Positions 1 to 7,040 are shown, counted from the stretch's first letter. The stretch: DNA of 8,435 nt from an uncultured Bacillota bacterium (GCA_905200905.1 CAJKMA010000090.1:1-8435), one strand, 5' to 3'. The notes: generated from the sequence alone by a model not told the origin. Made by a program: numbers and translations.

Positions 1-426
1 TTTTTTGCGGATGCAAATCTTGCAGGATATCTGATGAAACCTTTGGACAAAGAAATCCTTGAACAATATCTGGATAAGATACATGAGAAGAAGAACCTAA
101 GAAGTGTGTTTACCTTTTCGGTAAGAGGAAAAACTCATATGATACCAATGGATTGTATTCTCTATCTGGAAAGTAATAATCACAGAGTTTTCATTCATAC
201 AGAGAATGGTACATATTCCATTTACGATAAGCTCAGCAATATTCATAAAAAGCTGCCGTCTACTTTTATTCAATGCCATAAAAGTTTTCTTGTCAATTTG
301 AACAGAGTAAAGCATATAGAAGGAAATGAAATTTTCCTTTCAGACGGACTGAAGGTACCAATCAGTAAGGTTCATCAGGAAAGGGTGCGGAAAAGTTTTT
401 TTCTGTATTTGGGTAAGACTATATGA
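1..426 (+). CDS. LytTR-family response regulator, 5'-truncated by window edge
   Basis: The frame is open from base 1, so the true start lies upstream. What remains is the end of a receiver domain followed by a LytTR DNA-binding domain. The receiver end is seen as AGYLMKPLDKE, where the Lys-Pro is the conserved K-P of CheY-like receivers; the phosphorylated Asp is off the window. The LytTR domain starts near VFTFSVRGKTHMIPMDCILYLES and includes the typical ILYLES...HRVFIHT and FIQCHKSFLVNLNRVKHIEG segments. Proteins of this type bind direct-repeat operators as transcription factors once phosphorylated by a partner histidine kinase. Its stop codon overlaps the next gene's start (ATGA, 423-426), so it is translationally coupled to the sensor genes and is probably their cognate regulator. 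An internal ATG at 34 falls inside the receiver and is not the start. Family assignment is firm; the target genes are unknown. Confidence 0.93.
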   Translation, partial: FFADANLAGYLMKPLDKEILEQYLDKIHEKKNLRSVFTFSVRGKTHMIPMDCILYLESNNHRVFIHTENGTYSIYDKLSNIHKKLPSTFIQCHKSFLVNLNRVKHIEGNEIFLSDGLKVPISKVHQERVRKSFFLYLGKTI

Positions 427-1340
427 TGGAAACCGGTTTATTTTATCAATTGATGAGTGCAATTTCTCAGAGCATGGCAGGACTGGGGATGGCAACCAGT
501 CTAGAAATTCTGCTGACAGGGAGAGGAGAGCGTGGTTCCAGAAGGAAAAGGCTTGTAGTTTGGTATGTCCTTATCGGTACCCTGGTGTTTGCGAAATGCT
601 TAACACCAGTAAATTACGTTCATATCACGCTTGTAAATCCTTTTCTTATGTCATTGGAATTTGTCTTTATGCTGGCTTATTATTATCGTGATAAGGCATG
701 GGTTAAAATATCTCATGCCAGTATGGTATTAATGCAGAACGCACTTCCGGATTTCGCATTAATGGTAATTTTGGGAGAACCCAGGAATCTTGATTTTAAA
801 TACAGGCCGTTTACGAACCCATATCTGGCAGAGAGGTGTGTGATAAATTCTGCAATTTCGGTCTTATTGAATATAGTTTATATAACAATTGTGTTAAGGT
901 TGAGAAAGACGGGAAGAAAGGAGGTTAATCCAATATGGATTGCAATCTTTCTACCTTCCTTTCTTGTGCTGTTTGGGCTTTGGGGTCTCAAAAAGCCGCA
1001 GGACAGAACCAGTGACCTGCATATGATTATGCTGTGTACATGGATGATTTTGGAATTTATTCTGGTAATGGTGTATCTGAGCTACCTGGAAAAACGGGAG
1101 GCGAAAGAAGAGGCAGACAGGATTTCTCATGTAATGGCTCTGGAAAAATTACGTTATGAGCAGATTGAAGCGCAACGTGAAGAAATGGCAAAACTGCGAC
1201 ATGATTATAATAATATTCTTACATCTGTGTTGTTTCTTTTGAAAAATGAGAGACTGGAGGAAGCAGGGAATGTGATTGCAGCTTTGTTGAAATATGTTGA
1301 AGAAACAAAAGAATCAGATTCCGGGGAGGGAAAACCATGA
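423..1340 (+). CDS. Membrane sensor protein with HDYNN phosphoacceptor motif but no ATPase domain (truncated GHKL histidine kinase paralogue)
   Basis: This 305-residue protein has about six or seven hydrophobic segments in residues 4-220, then a charged helical linker (LEKREAKEEADRISH..., probably coiled coil). A dimerisation/phosphoacceptor helix follows, reading KLRHDYNNIL, with the candidate phosphorylated His at residue 260 (codon 1200-1202). This layout matches the AgrC/HPK10-like sensor kinases that pair with LytTR regulators. The protein ends 45 residues after the His. No N box or G box follows and no hidden frame carries one, because the next gene starts at once. It is a clear paralogue of the next protein: both share LLTGR..RG.R, NPY[LM]AERCV, PIWIA, EKRE.KE and KLR.DY..ILTS. 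The start is 423 or the adjacent ATG at 426; no strong ribosome binding site is seen, so coupling through the ATGA overlap is likely. It cannot autophosphorylate alone and may be a substrate half or a decoy. Confidence 0.85.
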   Translation: MMETGLFYQLMSAISQSMAGLGMATSLEILLTGRGERGSRRKRLVVWYVLIGTLVFAKCLTPVNYVHITLVNPFLMSLEFVFMLAYYYRDKAWVKISHASMVLMQNALPDFALMVILGEPRNLDFKYRPFTNPYLAERCVINSAISVLLNIVYITIVLRLRKTGRKEVNPIWIAIFLPSFLVLFGLWGLKKPQDRTSDLHMIMLCTWMILEFILVMVYLSYLEKREAKEEADRISHVMALEKLRYEQIEAQREEMAKLRHDYNNILTSVLFLLKNERLEEAGNVIAALLKYVEETKESDSGEGKP

Positions 1341-2653
1341 GTGAAAGTGGATTGCTTTTTCGGATTATTTGTACCTTTGTACAGGGCATGGCGTTGTTTA
1401 CAGAAGGAATCTGCCTTGAAAAATTGCTGACCGGGCGGGACGACAGGGGCGGCAGAAAAATGAGGATTTTGAACTGGTTTGCGTGGAACTTTATCTTTGT
1501 GTTTATTAAGTGCATGTTCGTGGTGCCACCGGTGTACTATGGTATATTGCATCCGGCACTGCTGTCAGTTACCCACGTTTTGGTGCTGCTTTATTTTTAT
1601 AAAGATAGGATGTGGATCAGGTTTACTCATGGAGCAATGCTGCTTCTCCAAAATATTTTAGCGGAATTTATTCTTTATCTTAGCTTTGGCCAAGTAAAAA
1701 ATCTGAATTTCCTTCAGCCGGATTTTGGGAATCCCTATATGGCAGAACGGTGTGTCATGATTGCAGTATTGTCAATCTTTATGAACAGTATTTATACAGT
1801 AATTGTATTGAAAATCCAGAAAAAGAAAGGAATCGTAGCAGAGCCCATATGGATTGCTGTGATGCTTCAATTGGTGTGTGTCTTTATGGTGATGAGCATT
1901 TTAAGATGGTCAAAGTCTGCAGAGATTGACCATAACATTTATGCTATTTATATGAGCGGTGCAGTTGGGTTGGAATTTAGTATTTCCCTGCTTTTTTTCA
2001 GTCAGTCAGAGAAAAGGGAAATTAAGGAAAGTGTACGAAAGCTTCAACAGGAAGCAGAGCTGAAAAAAACACATTACGACCAGGTTGAGCTCCATCGCCA
2101 GGAATTGGAAAAGCTCCGCAGCGATTATGGAAGGATTCTTACATCAATACTGGATTTAATGGGGCAAGGAGAGATAAATGAGGCAGAACATGTCCTTCAA
2201 GAACTTTCTGTGCGTATTAGTGCTACAAAGGAATATCCTTTCTGCAGTATTCCTGTTGTCAATGCAATTTTAACGGAAAAACAACAGGTTTGTAAAAAAG
2301 AAGGAATTTTTTTGGCAGTAAATCTGATGGTTCCCGGTACAACCGGAATTGCAGAACTTGATTTGTGTATGATTTTTGGAAATCTCATGGATAATGCCAT
2401 AAGAGCTGGAAAGGGTGCGAGGTCAGAAGGGGAAGAGAGTAAGATTATATTAAGCAGCGGCATTGTCCGGGAATATCTGATTATCATATGCAGGAATACC
2501 GTTTCTGAAAGCCACAAAAACAAAATATGGGGAACAGGTTATGGACATAAAATACTGGCAGATATTGCCGCTAAGTATGCAGGAGATTTTCAAAGCGGGT
2601 ATGAGGATGGATGTTTTATAGCTCAGGTTAGCCTGAGGTTACGAAATTATTGA
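1337..2653 (+). CDS. GHKL-type sensor histidine kinase-like protein with Ser replacing the phosphoacceptor His
   Basis: This 438-residue protein has an N-terminal membrane domain of about six or seven segments (residues 1-225), a coiled-coil linker, a dimerisation helix and a C-terminal GHKL ATPase domain. The N box reads GNLMDNAIRA (Asn349 and Asn353) and the G box reads GTGYGHKIL (Gly399, Gly401, Gly403), followed by AAKYAG; both match AgrC/HPK10-type kinases. The expected HDYxN motif instead reads LRSDYGRIL. Ser262 (agc, 2120-2122) sits where the phosphorylated His should be, and the Asn four residues later is Arg. The ATP site therefore looks usable, but cis or trans phosphorylation on this chain looks impossible. 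The membrane domain is homologous to that of the preceding protein, which keeps the His. The start overlaps the previous stop (ATGA, 1337-1340) and has its own strong ribosome binding site, GGGGAGGG at 1323-1330, with 6-nt spacing. It most likely works with the upstream protein and the LytTR regulator. Confidence 0.87.
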   Translation: MSESGLLFRIICTFVQGMALFTEGICLEKLLTGRDDRGGRKMRILNWFAWNFIFVFIKCMFVVPPVYYGILHPALLSVTHVLVLLYFYKDRMWIRFTHGAMLLLQNILAEFILYLSFGQVKNLNFLQPDFGNPYMAERCVMIAVLSIFMNSIYTVIVLKIQKKKGIVAEPIWIAVMLQLVCVFMVMSILRWSKSAEIDHNIYAIYMSGAVGLEFSISLLFFSQSEKREIKESVRKLQQEAELKKTHYDQVELHRQELEKLRSDYGRILTSILDLMGQGEINEAEHVLQELSVRISATKEYPFCSIPVVNAILTEKQQVCKKEGIFLAVNLMVPGTTGIAELDLCMIFGNLMDNAIRAGKGARSEGEESKIILSSGIVREYLIIICRNTVSESHKNKIWGTGYGHKILADIAAKYAGDFQSGYEDGCFIAQVSLRLRNY

Positions 2654-2658
2654 AAATT

Positions 2659-2672
2659 GGGGGAGGATGGCA
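2659..2672 (+). promoter_or_regulatory. Ribosome binding site deciding the lipoprotein start
   Basis: GGGGGAGG at 2659-2666 is a strong Shine-Dalgarno sequence. Its end is 6 nt before ATG 2673 but 0 nt before ATG 2667, so 2673 is the better start and gives a standard MKKW lipoprotein leader. Confidence 0.7.
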
Positions 2673-4631
2673 ATGAAAAAATGGATGTCACTGATGCTTG
2701 CCGGAGGGCTTTGTATCAGTACTTTGACGGGATGTAGTGATTCTAAGAGCAAAGATGCAGCACACAAAAGCACGGAAACAGACTATGAAGTGTCGGAATA
2801 CGAATATATAACCAGGGATTTACCGGAACCAAAATATATAGAAGCGGCAGATGCGTTTTCAGGAGGAGACGGAACAGAAGGGAACCCTTATCAGATTGCA
2901 TCGGCAGCGGAACTAGTACTGCTGGAAGAACTCATAAGAAAAGAAGCGGAGGAAAGCTATCAGGAAGATTACGCAAAGGCCAGTTATGTGCTGACAGCAG
3001 ATATTGTCCTGAATGATATTTCGGACTTTGCTCAATGGCCGCAAAATGGGCCGGAATATAGCTGGAGGCCTATTGGTCAAGATGGCCTTGGTGAATTTAA
3101 GGGGAATTTTGATGGTAATGGACATGTGATATCAGGTATGTATATAAATCTGAATAACGATTCTCACGAGAAAGCATATGGTCTGTTTGATACGATTAGG
3201 GATGCTAAGGTTCAAAATGTGAATCTGGAATCATCTTATATTTGCGTGTCTGGCATAGAGGCTACGGTTGGAGGCGTTGTAGCAAATGTGGCAGGAGAAT
3301 CACTTGTGTCTGACTGTACAAGCAATGCTGTTATTGAAGTATTTGATGGAAGTGCAGGCGGTGTGGCTGGCAGTATTTGGGGAGGGCGTTCCGCTGCAGA
3401 TGAAGTGGAATATACGGAAGAAGATGATCAAAGGGGACCATTTTCCACAGTCAAAAACTGCAGTTTTAGTGGCACTATCCGGCAGAAACGGGAGGATTCC
3501 ATGAGTGCACTTGGAGGAGTCGCTGCAGGAAATGGTGGAAATCTGGAAAATTGTGTGAACTACGGCACGATTTATTTTGGAGTACGAAATACTGACCGTG
3601 TAGGCGGTGTTGTTGCAAGCACAGGGGGCATGATTTCAGGCTGCGAAAATTCAGGAACGCTCGAATGCACTCTGGAAGAAGGGACAAAACCTTCTGATAC
3701 ATCGGTCTGTGCAGGAGGGATTGCAGGGAAGATGTTTATGAGCTCTACAGGAAGCAAGAAATATATGAGCCGTCTGGCAACCATTACCAGCTGTAAAAAT
3801 ACAGGAACAGTAACAGGAACCATGTCTGTGGGAGGGATTGTAGGAGAAGCAAACAATTTTAACAATCACTGGTGCATGAGGATTGAAAACTGTACGAATA
3901 CGGGGGAAGTTACATCCCTTACGGAAGGTAATGTGGGAGGCATTGCCGGAAAATTAAACTGTCAGGGGAAAAGTGAACATGGAAATAATCTGGTAGTTGA
4001 AAATTGTAGAAATGAAGCAGACCTGACTACTGGAATGGTGGGAGGTATTGCAGGTTTGATGATGACCTGGTCCGGTGATACGCTGATTAAAGATTGTATA
4101 AATACAGGAAATCTGGTTACCTCAGAAAATGGCATATATAGTGGCGGTATTCTGGCACATTGGATTTTTACATTAGAAGACGAAAAAGATATTGCAAATG
4201 TCCGGCTGGAAGGATGCAGTAATGAGGGAACTGTGACAGCACCTCTCTGTGCAGGCGGGATTGTAGGTTCTGCTTATGATCCGGTACAGAAGGATGGCAA
4301 TGGCAACTGTTCACTGGAAATGCAGAAATGCAGCAATAGTGGAGAAATAACGGTACTTCAGATCAATGGTTATCTGGGAGGCATTGCCGGAAACTGGGGG
4401 ATGGGAGGCGTTCCAAGTATCATCGAAACGTGTACCAACACAGGAAGATTATTTATAAATAATAGAGTACTGATAGAAGAGCAGAGAAAGGAAATTGAAA
4501 ACAGTAAGACGTTTACACTTTCCAGAATCATCGGAGGAATTGTTGGAAAAGTAGGAAAAGGGTTATATTTATCTACAGATAATGATGAGAAATCTGCGAA
4601 ATATATCAATTCGAAAGATGCGTTTTTCTAG
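2673..4631 (+). CDS. GLUG-repeat cell-surface lipoprotein, ended by an in-frame amber codon
   Basis: The start is taken at ATG 2673, not 2667. GGGAGG (2661-2666) lies 6 nt before 2673 but directly abuts 2667. The N-terminus is a lipoprotein signal peptide: MKKWM, a hydrophobic stretch and the lipobox LTGC with Cys21, giving a membrane-anchored extracellular protein. After a charged linker, residues 60-190 resemble the lead-in of GLUG proteins (GGDGTEGNPYQI, then WRPIG and FKGNFDGNGHVISGMYIN, then GLFDTI). About twelve repeats follow, with cores GGVAG, GGIAG or GGIVG. They begin at 3270, 3357, 3513, 3603, 3714, 3831, 3936, 4041, 4143, 4254, 4377 and 4533. The intervening C.NTG.[VI] strands suggest a right-handed beta-helix or solenoid. 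GLUG proteins are often adhesins or surface-binding proteins; the ligand is unknown. The gene lies 19 nt after the sensor gene, so co-transcription is likely. The product is 652 aa if translation stops at 4631, but the frame continues past the stop. Confidence 0.85.
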   Translation: MKKWMSLMLAGGLCISTLTGCSDSKSKDAAHKSTETDYEVSEYEYITRDLPEPKYIEAADAFSGGDGTEGNPYQIASAAELVLLEELIRKEAEESYQEDYAKASYVLTADIVLNDISDFAQWPQNGPEYSWRPIGQDGLGEFKGNFDGNGHVISGMYINLNNDSHEKAYGLFDTIRDAKVQNVNLESSYICVSGIEATVGGVVANVAGESLVSDCTSNAVIEVFDGSAGGVAGSIWGGRSAADEVEYTEEDDQRGPFSTVKNCSFSGTIRQKREDSMSALGGVAAGNGGNLENCVNYGTIYFGVRNTDRVGGVVASTGGMISGCENSGTLECTLEEGTKPSDTSVCAGGIAGKMFMSSTGSKKYMSRLATITSCKNTGTVTGTMSVGGIVGEANNFNNHWCMRIENCTNTGEVTSLTEGNVGGIAGKLNCQGKSEHGNNLVVENCRNEADLTTGMVGGIAGLMMTWSGDTLIKDCINTGNLVTSENGIYSGGILAHWIFTLEDEKDIANVRLEGCSNEGTVTAPLCAGGIVGSAYDPVQKDGNGNCSLEMQKCSNSGEITVLQINGYLGGIAGNWGMGGVPSIIETCTNTGRLFINNRVLIEEQRKEIENSKTFTLSRIIGGIVGKVGKGLYLSTDNDEKSAKYINSKDAFF

Positions 4632-4850
4632 ATTATCCATTGTAAAAATACCGGAGAAATAGAAATTAATGACCCTGAAGAATATAAGGATCAAACGGGA
4701 AAAATTGTCTATCGCAATGATATAGGTGGAATAATTGGTAATGCAAGCGGTGAAAAAGAGTATGCTGTGAGAGTGGAGGATAGTGTCTATACAGGTACAC
4801 ACCATGGAATCGGAAATGAAGAATTGCCTCATGTGGGAAAGAAAAAATAA
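4632..4850 (+). pseudogene. 3' remnant of the GLUG-repeat lipoprotein gene, downstream of an in-frame TAG
   Basis: Directly after the TAG at 4629-4631 the same frame stays open for 72 codons to a TAA at 4848-4850. It encodes IIHCKNTGEIEI, which matches the C.NTG.[VI] strand of the upstream repeats, and later IGGIIGNASGE, a further GG-core at 4725. It ends in a polar, Lys-rich tail that looks like a natural C-terminus. The TAA runs into the left arm of the terminator, as expected for the original gene end. A single substitution therefore seems to have split a gene of about 724 codons. CAG to TAG is the simplest change, but the original residue cannot be known. No ribosome binding site or start codon suggests separate translation. 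A sequencing error or programmed readthrough are the alternatives. Confidence 0.8.
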
Positions 4851-4900
4851 AGAGCAGACAGTTTTTGGGGACCCACCTTTTTGAGACATTCTGCTCTTTT
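4849..4900 (+). terminator. Hairpin terminator after the signalling/lipoprotein operon
   Basis: AAAGAGCAGA (4849-4858) is perfectly complementary to TCTGCTCTTT (4890-4899). The 10-bp stem has A residues on its left and ends in TTTT at 4897-4900. The left arm starts within the TAA of the lipoprotein remnant. The A/T symmetry allows action in both directions. The loop is unusually long (31 nt) and has its own symmetry: TTTTT, then GGGGACCCACC, then TTTTT. The short T-run makes termination strength uncertain. Confidence 0.6.
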
Positions 4901-4912
4901 GTGCCATATACT
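4883..4912 (+). promoter_or_regulatory. Possible weak promoter for the rhodanese gene
   Basis: TATACT at 4907-4912 is a good -10 candidate. GAGACA at 4883-4888 lies 18 nt upstream and matches the -35 consensus at four of six positions. It overlaps the terminator right arm. A promoter is expected here because an operon boundary precedes the next genes, but the match is weak. Confidence 0.28.
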
Positions 4913-4935
4913 AAAATAAAAAGGAAACCTAGTTT

Positions 4936-5277
4936 ATGCTGCCTATTGAAACGATTTCCGCAAGAGACCTGGATGGTTATATTAACAGGCCGGATGCGGT
5001 GATTATAGATTTACGGACACCAGAGGAATACAAGAAGAGTCACATTAGGACTGCTGTGAATATACCCTATGAAAATCTGAATACTTGTAGGCAGTTTTCA
5101 AGGAAAAAACAGCTCATTCTCTACTGTGAGAGAGGAAGCAGCAGCTTATTTGCTGCAAGGGAATTGACGAAAATGGGATATCAGGTGAAATCTGTAGTAG
5201 GAGGAATTCGATGTTATCAAGGTTCTAACTTGTTTTTTTCCACAGAGCATAGTAGAATAAAAATGAATCAGGAATAA
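4936..5277 (+). CDS. Single-domain rhodanese-like sulfurtransferase
   Basis: This 113-residue protein spans one rhodanese fold. It shows the family's VIIDLRTPEEYKKSHIRTAVNIPYENL segment (residues 22-48), including the conserved D.R...E...HI..A.NIP pattern. The active-site loop is YCERGSSS, with Cys64 as the expected persulfide-forming nucleophile, followed by AARELTKMGYQVKSVVGGI near the C-terminus. Such proteins carry sulfane sulfur to acceptors such as cyanide, thiols or sulfur-relay partners, normally in the cytoplasm. No signal peptide is seen, and no sulfur-relay partner gene is adjacent. AAGGAAA at 4921-4927 is the likely ribosome binding site, about 8 nt from ATG 4936. It is the first gene after the terminator and lies 39 nt before the phosphodiesterase. 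The physiological acceptor is unknown. Confidence 0.88.
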   Translation: MLPIETISARDLDGYINRPDAVIIDLRTPEEYKKSHIRTAVNIPYENLNTCRQFSRKKQLILYCERGSSSLFAARELTKMGYQVKSVVGGIRCYQGSNLFFSTEHSRIKMNQE

Positions 5278-5316
5278 TGCAAAATAATGAAAAAAACAAA
5301 AGGAGAACCGAAACTT

Positions 5317-5859
5317 ATGAAATATATGTTTGCTTCAGATATACATGGCTCTGCATATTATTGCAGGAAGATGCTGGATGCGTATAAAGAAGAACAGGCA
5401 GACCGCCTGATTTTATTGGGCGATCTGCTTTATCATGGTCCGAGAAATGATCTGCCCAAGGATTATGCACCAAAGCAGGTAATCCAAATGCTCAATGAGG
5501 TAAAAGAACAGCTTTATGTGGTGCGGGGCAACTGTGATGCAGAGGTTGATCAGATGGTGCTGCAGTTCCCTATTATGGCAGATTATTGCATTCTTATGGA
5601 TGGAGAGAGAACTCTCTATGCAAGTCATGGACATGTGTACAATGAAGAGAATCTTCCGCCTATGAAGCAAGGGGATATTTTTGTTCATGGACATACGCAT
5701 GTGCTTCGTGCAGAGAAAAAAGAAAACTATACCATTTTAAATCCAGGTTCTGTTTCTATTCCAAAAGAAGGGAATATTCCCACATATGCAATTTTGGAGA
5801 ATGGATTATTCAGTATCCGTGGATTTAACGGAGAAATTGTGAAGGAGCTACAGCTTTGA
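5317..5859 (+). CDS. yfcE: YfcE-family metal-dependent phosphodiesterase
   Basis: This 180-residue calcineurin-like metallophosphoesterase closely resembles E. coli YfcE (about 184 aa), which hydrolyses model phosphodiester substrates and has no firm natural substrate. The metal-binding motifs are in order: SDIHG (Asp8, His10), GD (Asp36), GNCD (Asn72), SHGH (His104) and GHTH (His126, His128). The strings HGPRN, RGNCD.EVDQM, ENLPP and NPGSVSIPK are shared with YfcE as I recall it. The start is placed at 5317, so the protein begins MKYMFASDIHG like E. coli MKLMFASDIHG, with AGGAG at 5301-5305. An in-frame ATG at 5287 would add ten Lys-rich residues and bury that ribosome binding site in the coding region. 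The stop overlaps the methyltransferase start by 1 nt (TGATG), so the two are translationally coupled. Confidence 0.92.
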   Translation: MKYMFASDIHGSAYYCRKMLDAYKEEQADRLILLGDLLYHGPRNDLPKDYAPKQVIQMLNEVKEQLYVVRGNCDAEVDQMVLQFPIMADYCILMDGERTLYASHGHVYNEENLPPMKQGDIFVHGHTHVLRAEKKENYTILNPGSVSIPKEGNIPTYAILENGLFSIRGFNGEIVKELQL

Positions 5860-7016
5860 TGAAAACATTTGAACTCATTGCACCCTGCCATTTTGGACTG
5901 GAAGCAGTGTTGAAAAGAGAAATCCAGGACTTAGGATACGAGATTAGCGAGGTAGAGGATGGAAAGGTAACCTTTTTAGGGGATGCTGAAGCCATTGTGC
6001 GAGCGAATATTTTTTTGAGAACAACAGAAAGAATTCTTTTAAAAGTTGGAAAGATTAAGGCAGTGACCTTTGAGGAGCTGTTTGAGAAAACAAAAGATCT
6101 TCCATGGGAAGATTATATTCCTGTGGATGGAAAGTTCTGGGTGGCAAAGGCAAATTCTGTGAAAAGTCAGCTTTTCAGCCCGTCTGATATACAGTCTATT
6201 ATGAAGAAAGCCATGGTAGAGAGGTTGAAATCTGTATATCATGTAGGATGGTTTGAAGAAGATGGGCCAAGTTATCCTATTCGTGTTGCTTTTATGAAAG
6301 ATGTGGCTACCATTGGAATTGATACCACAGGCGTATCTCTTCACAAACGTGGCTATCGCCAGCTTACCAGCAAGGCGCCTATTACGGAAACCTTGGCAGC
6401 GGCCCTTTTGAAGCTTACTCCTTGGAATAAAGACAGAATCCTAGTGGATCCTTTCTGTGGAAGTGGAACCTTTCCGATTGAGGCGGCCATGATGGCAGCC
6501 AATATTGCGCCTGGGATGAACCGCAGCTTTTTGTCGGAAGACTGGAAGAATCTGATTTCCAGAAAGCATTGGTATAATATACACGATGAAGCCAATGATC
6601 TAGTAAATTTGGATATTGAGACGGATATCCAGGGATATGATTTAGACGGAGAAATTATAAAAGCAGCCAGAGAGAATGCCAGATTGGCAGGAGTAGGGAA
6701 ACTCATTCATTTTCAACAGAGAGATGTAAAAGATTTAAGTCATCCTAAGAAATATGGATTCGTGGTAACTAATCCTCCATATGGAGAGAGGATTGAGGAA
6801 CGGGAAAATCTTCCGGCTCTTTATGAAACCATTGGGAAAAGCTATGATGGGCTAGATTCCTGGTCTATGTATCTGATTACTGCATATGGGGATGCAGAAC
6901 GCTATATTGGCAGGAAAGCAGATAAAAACCGGAAAATTTACAATGGTATGATGAAAACGTATTTTTACCAATTTTTAGGACCAAAACCTCCTAAAAAGAA
7001 GAAAGCAGTGGAATAG
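5859..7016 (+). CDS. rlmL: THUMP-domain class I SAM-dependent RNA methyltransferase, RlmL/YpsC type (probable 23S rRNA m2G2445)
   Basis: This 385-residue enzyme matches the short Gram-positive YpsC form. E. coli RlmL is about 700 aa because it is fused to RlmK. An N-terminal ferredoxin-like/THUMP region (about residues 1-155, starting FELIAPCHFGLEAVLKREI) is expected to bind RNA. The catalytic Rossmann domain shows SKAPITETLAAALL, then DPFCGSGTFPIEAAM (SAM-binding motif I region, Asp197), DLDGEIIKAARENA, and the catalytic NPPYGER (Asn305-Tyr308) typical of N-directed base methylation. The Lys-rich tail (PKPPKKKKAVE) suits RNA binding. By family the reaction is N2-methylation of a guanosine in 23S rRNA; the exact base is inferred. 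The ATG at 5859 overlaps the previous stop by 1 nt. An in-frame TTG at 5856 is an alternative start and is better spaced from AAGGAG (5842-5847). Confidence 0.9.
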   Translation: MKTFELIAPCHFGLEAVLKREIQDLGYEISEVEDGKVTFLGDAEAIVRANIFLRTTERILLKVGKIKAVTFEELFEKTKDLPWEDYIPVDGKFWVAKANSVKSQLFSPSDIQSIMKKAMVERLKSVYHVGWFEEDGPSYPIRVAFMKDVATIGIDTTGVSLHKRGYRQLTSKAPITETLAAALLKLTPWNKDRILVDPFCGSGTFPIEAAMMAANIAPGMNRSFLSEDWKNLISRKHWYNIHDEANDLVNLDIETDIQGYDLDGEIIKAARENARLAGVGKLIHFQQRDVKDLSHPKKYGFVVTNPPYGERIEERENLPALYETIGKSYDGLDSWSMYLITAYGDAERYIGRKADKNRKIYNGMMKTYFYQFLGPKPPKKKKAVE

Positions 7017-7040
7017 GATGCAAGAGAGGAGTTGACATAC

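Noticed and set aside
1205..1552. Long antisense open frames across the junction of the two sensor genes
   Set aside because: They lie opposite genes with clear protein families, have low-complexity translations and show no recognised domain, so they are coding shadows.
4629..4631. TAG as a pyrrolysine codon
   Set aside because: Pyrrolysine is mostly confined to methylamine methyltransferases in genomes with pyl genes. A surface repeat protein is an unlikely user and no pyl genes are visible, so a nonsense mutation is simpler.
3270..4735. Repeated GG-core segments as a CRISPR or DNA-level repeat array
   Set aside because: The repeats are conserved as protein motifs with variable codons and variable spacing, not as identical DNA repeats with spacers.
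5287..5316. Ten-codon N-terminal extension of the YfcE protein from the ATG at 5287
   Set aside because: The extension contains the ribosome binding site of ATG 5317, is Lys-rich, and has no counterpart in E. coli YfcE, which begins at the equivalent MK.MFASDIHG.
7032..7040. TTG start for rdgB at 7032
   Set aside because: It abuts the GAGAGGAG ribosome binding site with no spacer, while ATG 7041 has 9-nt spacing and a family-typical N-terminus.
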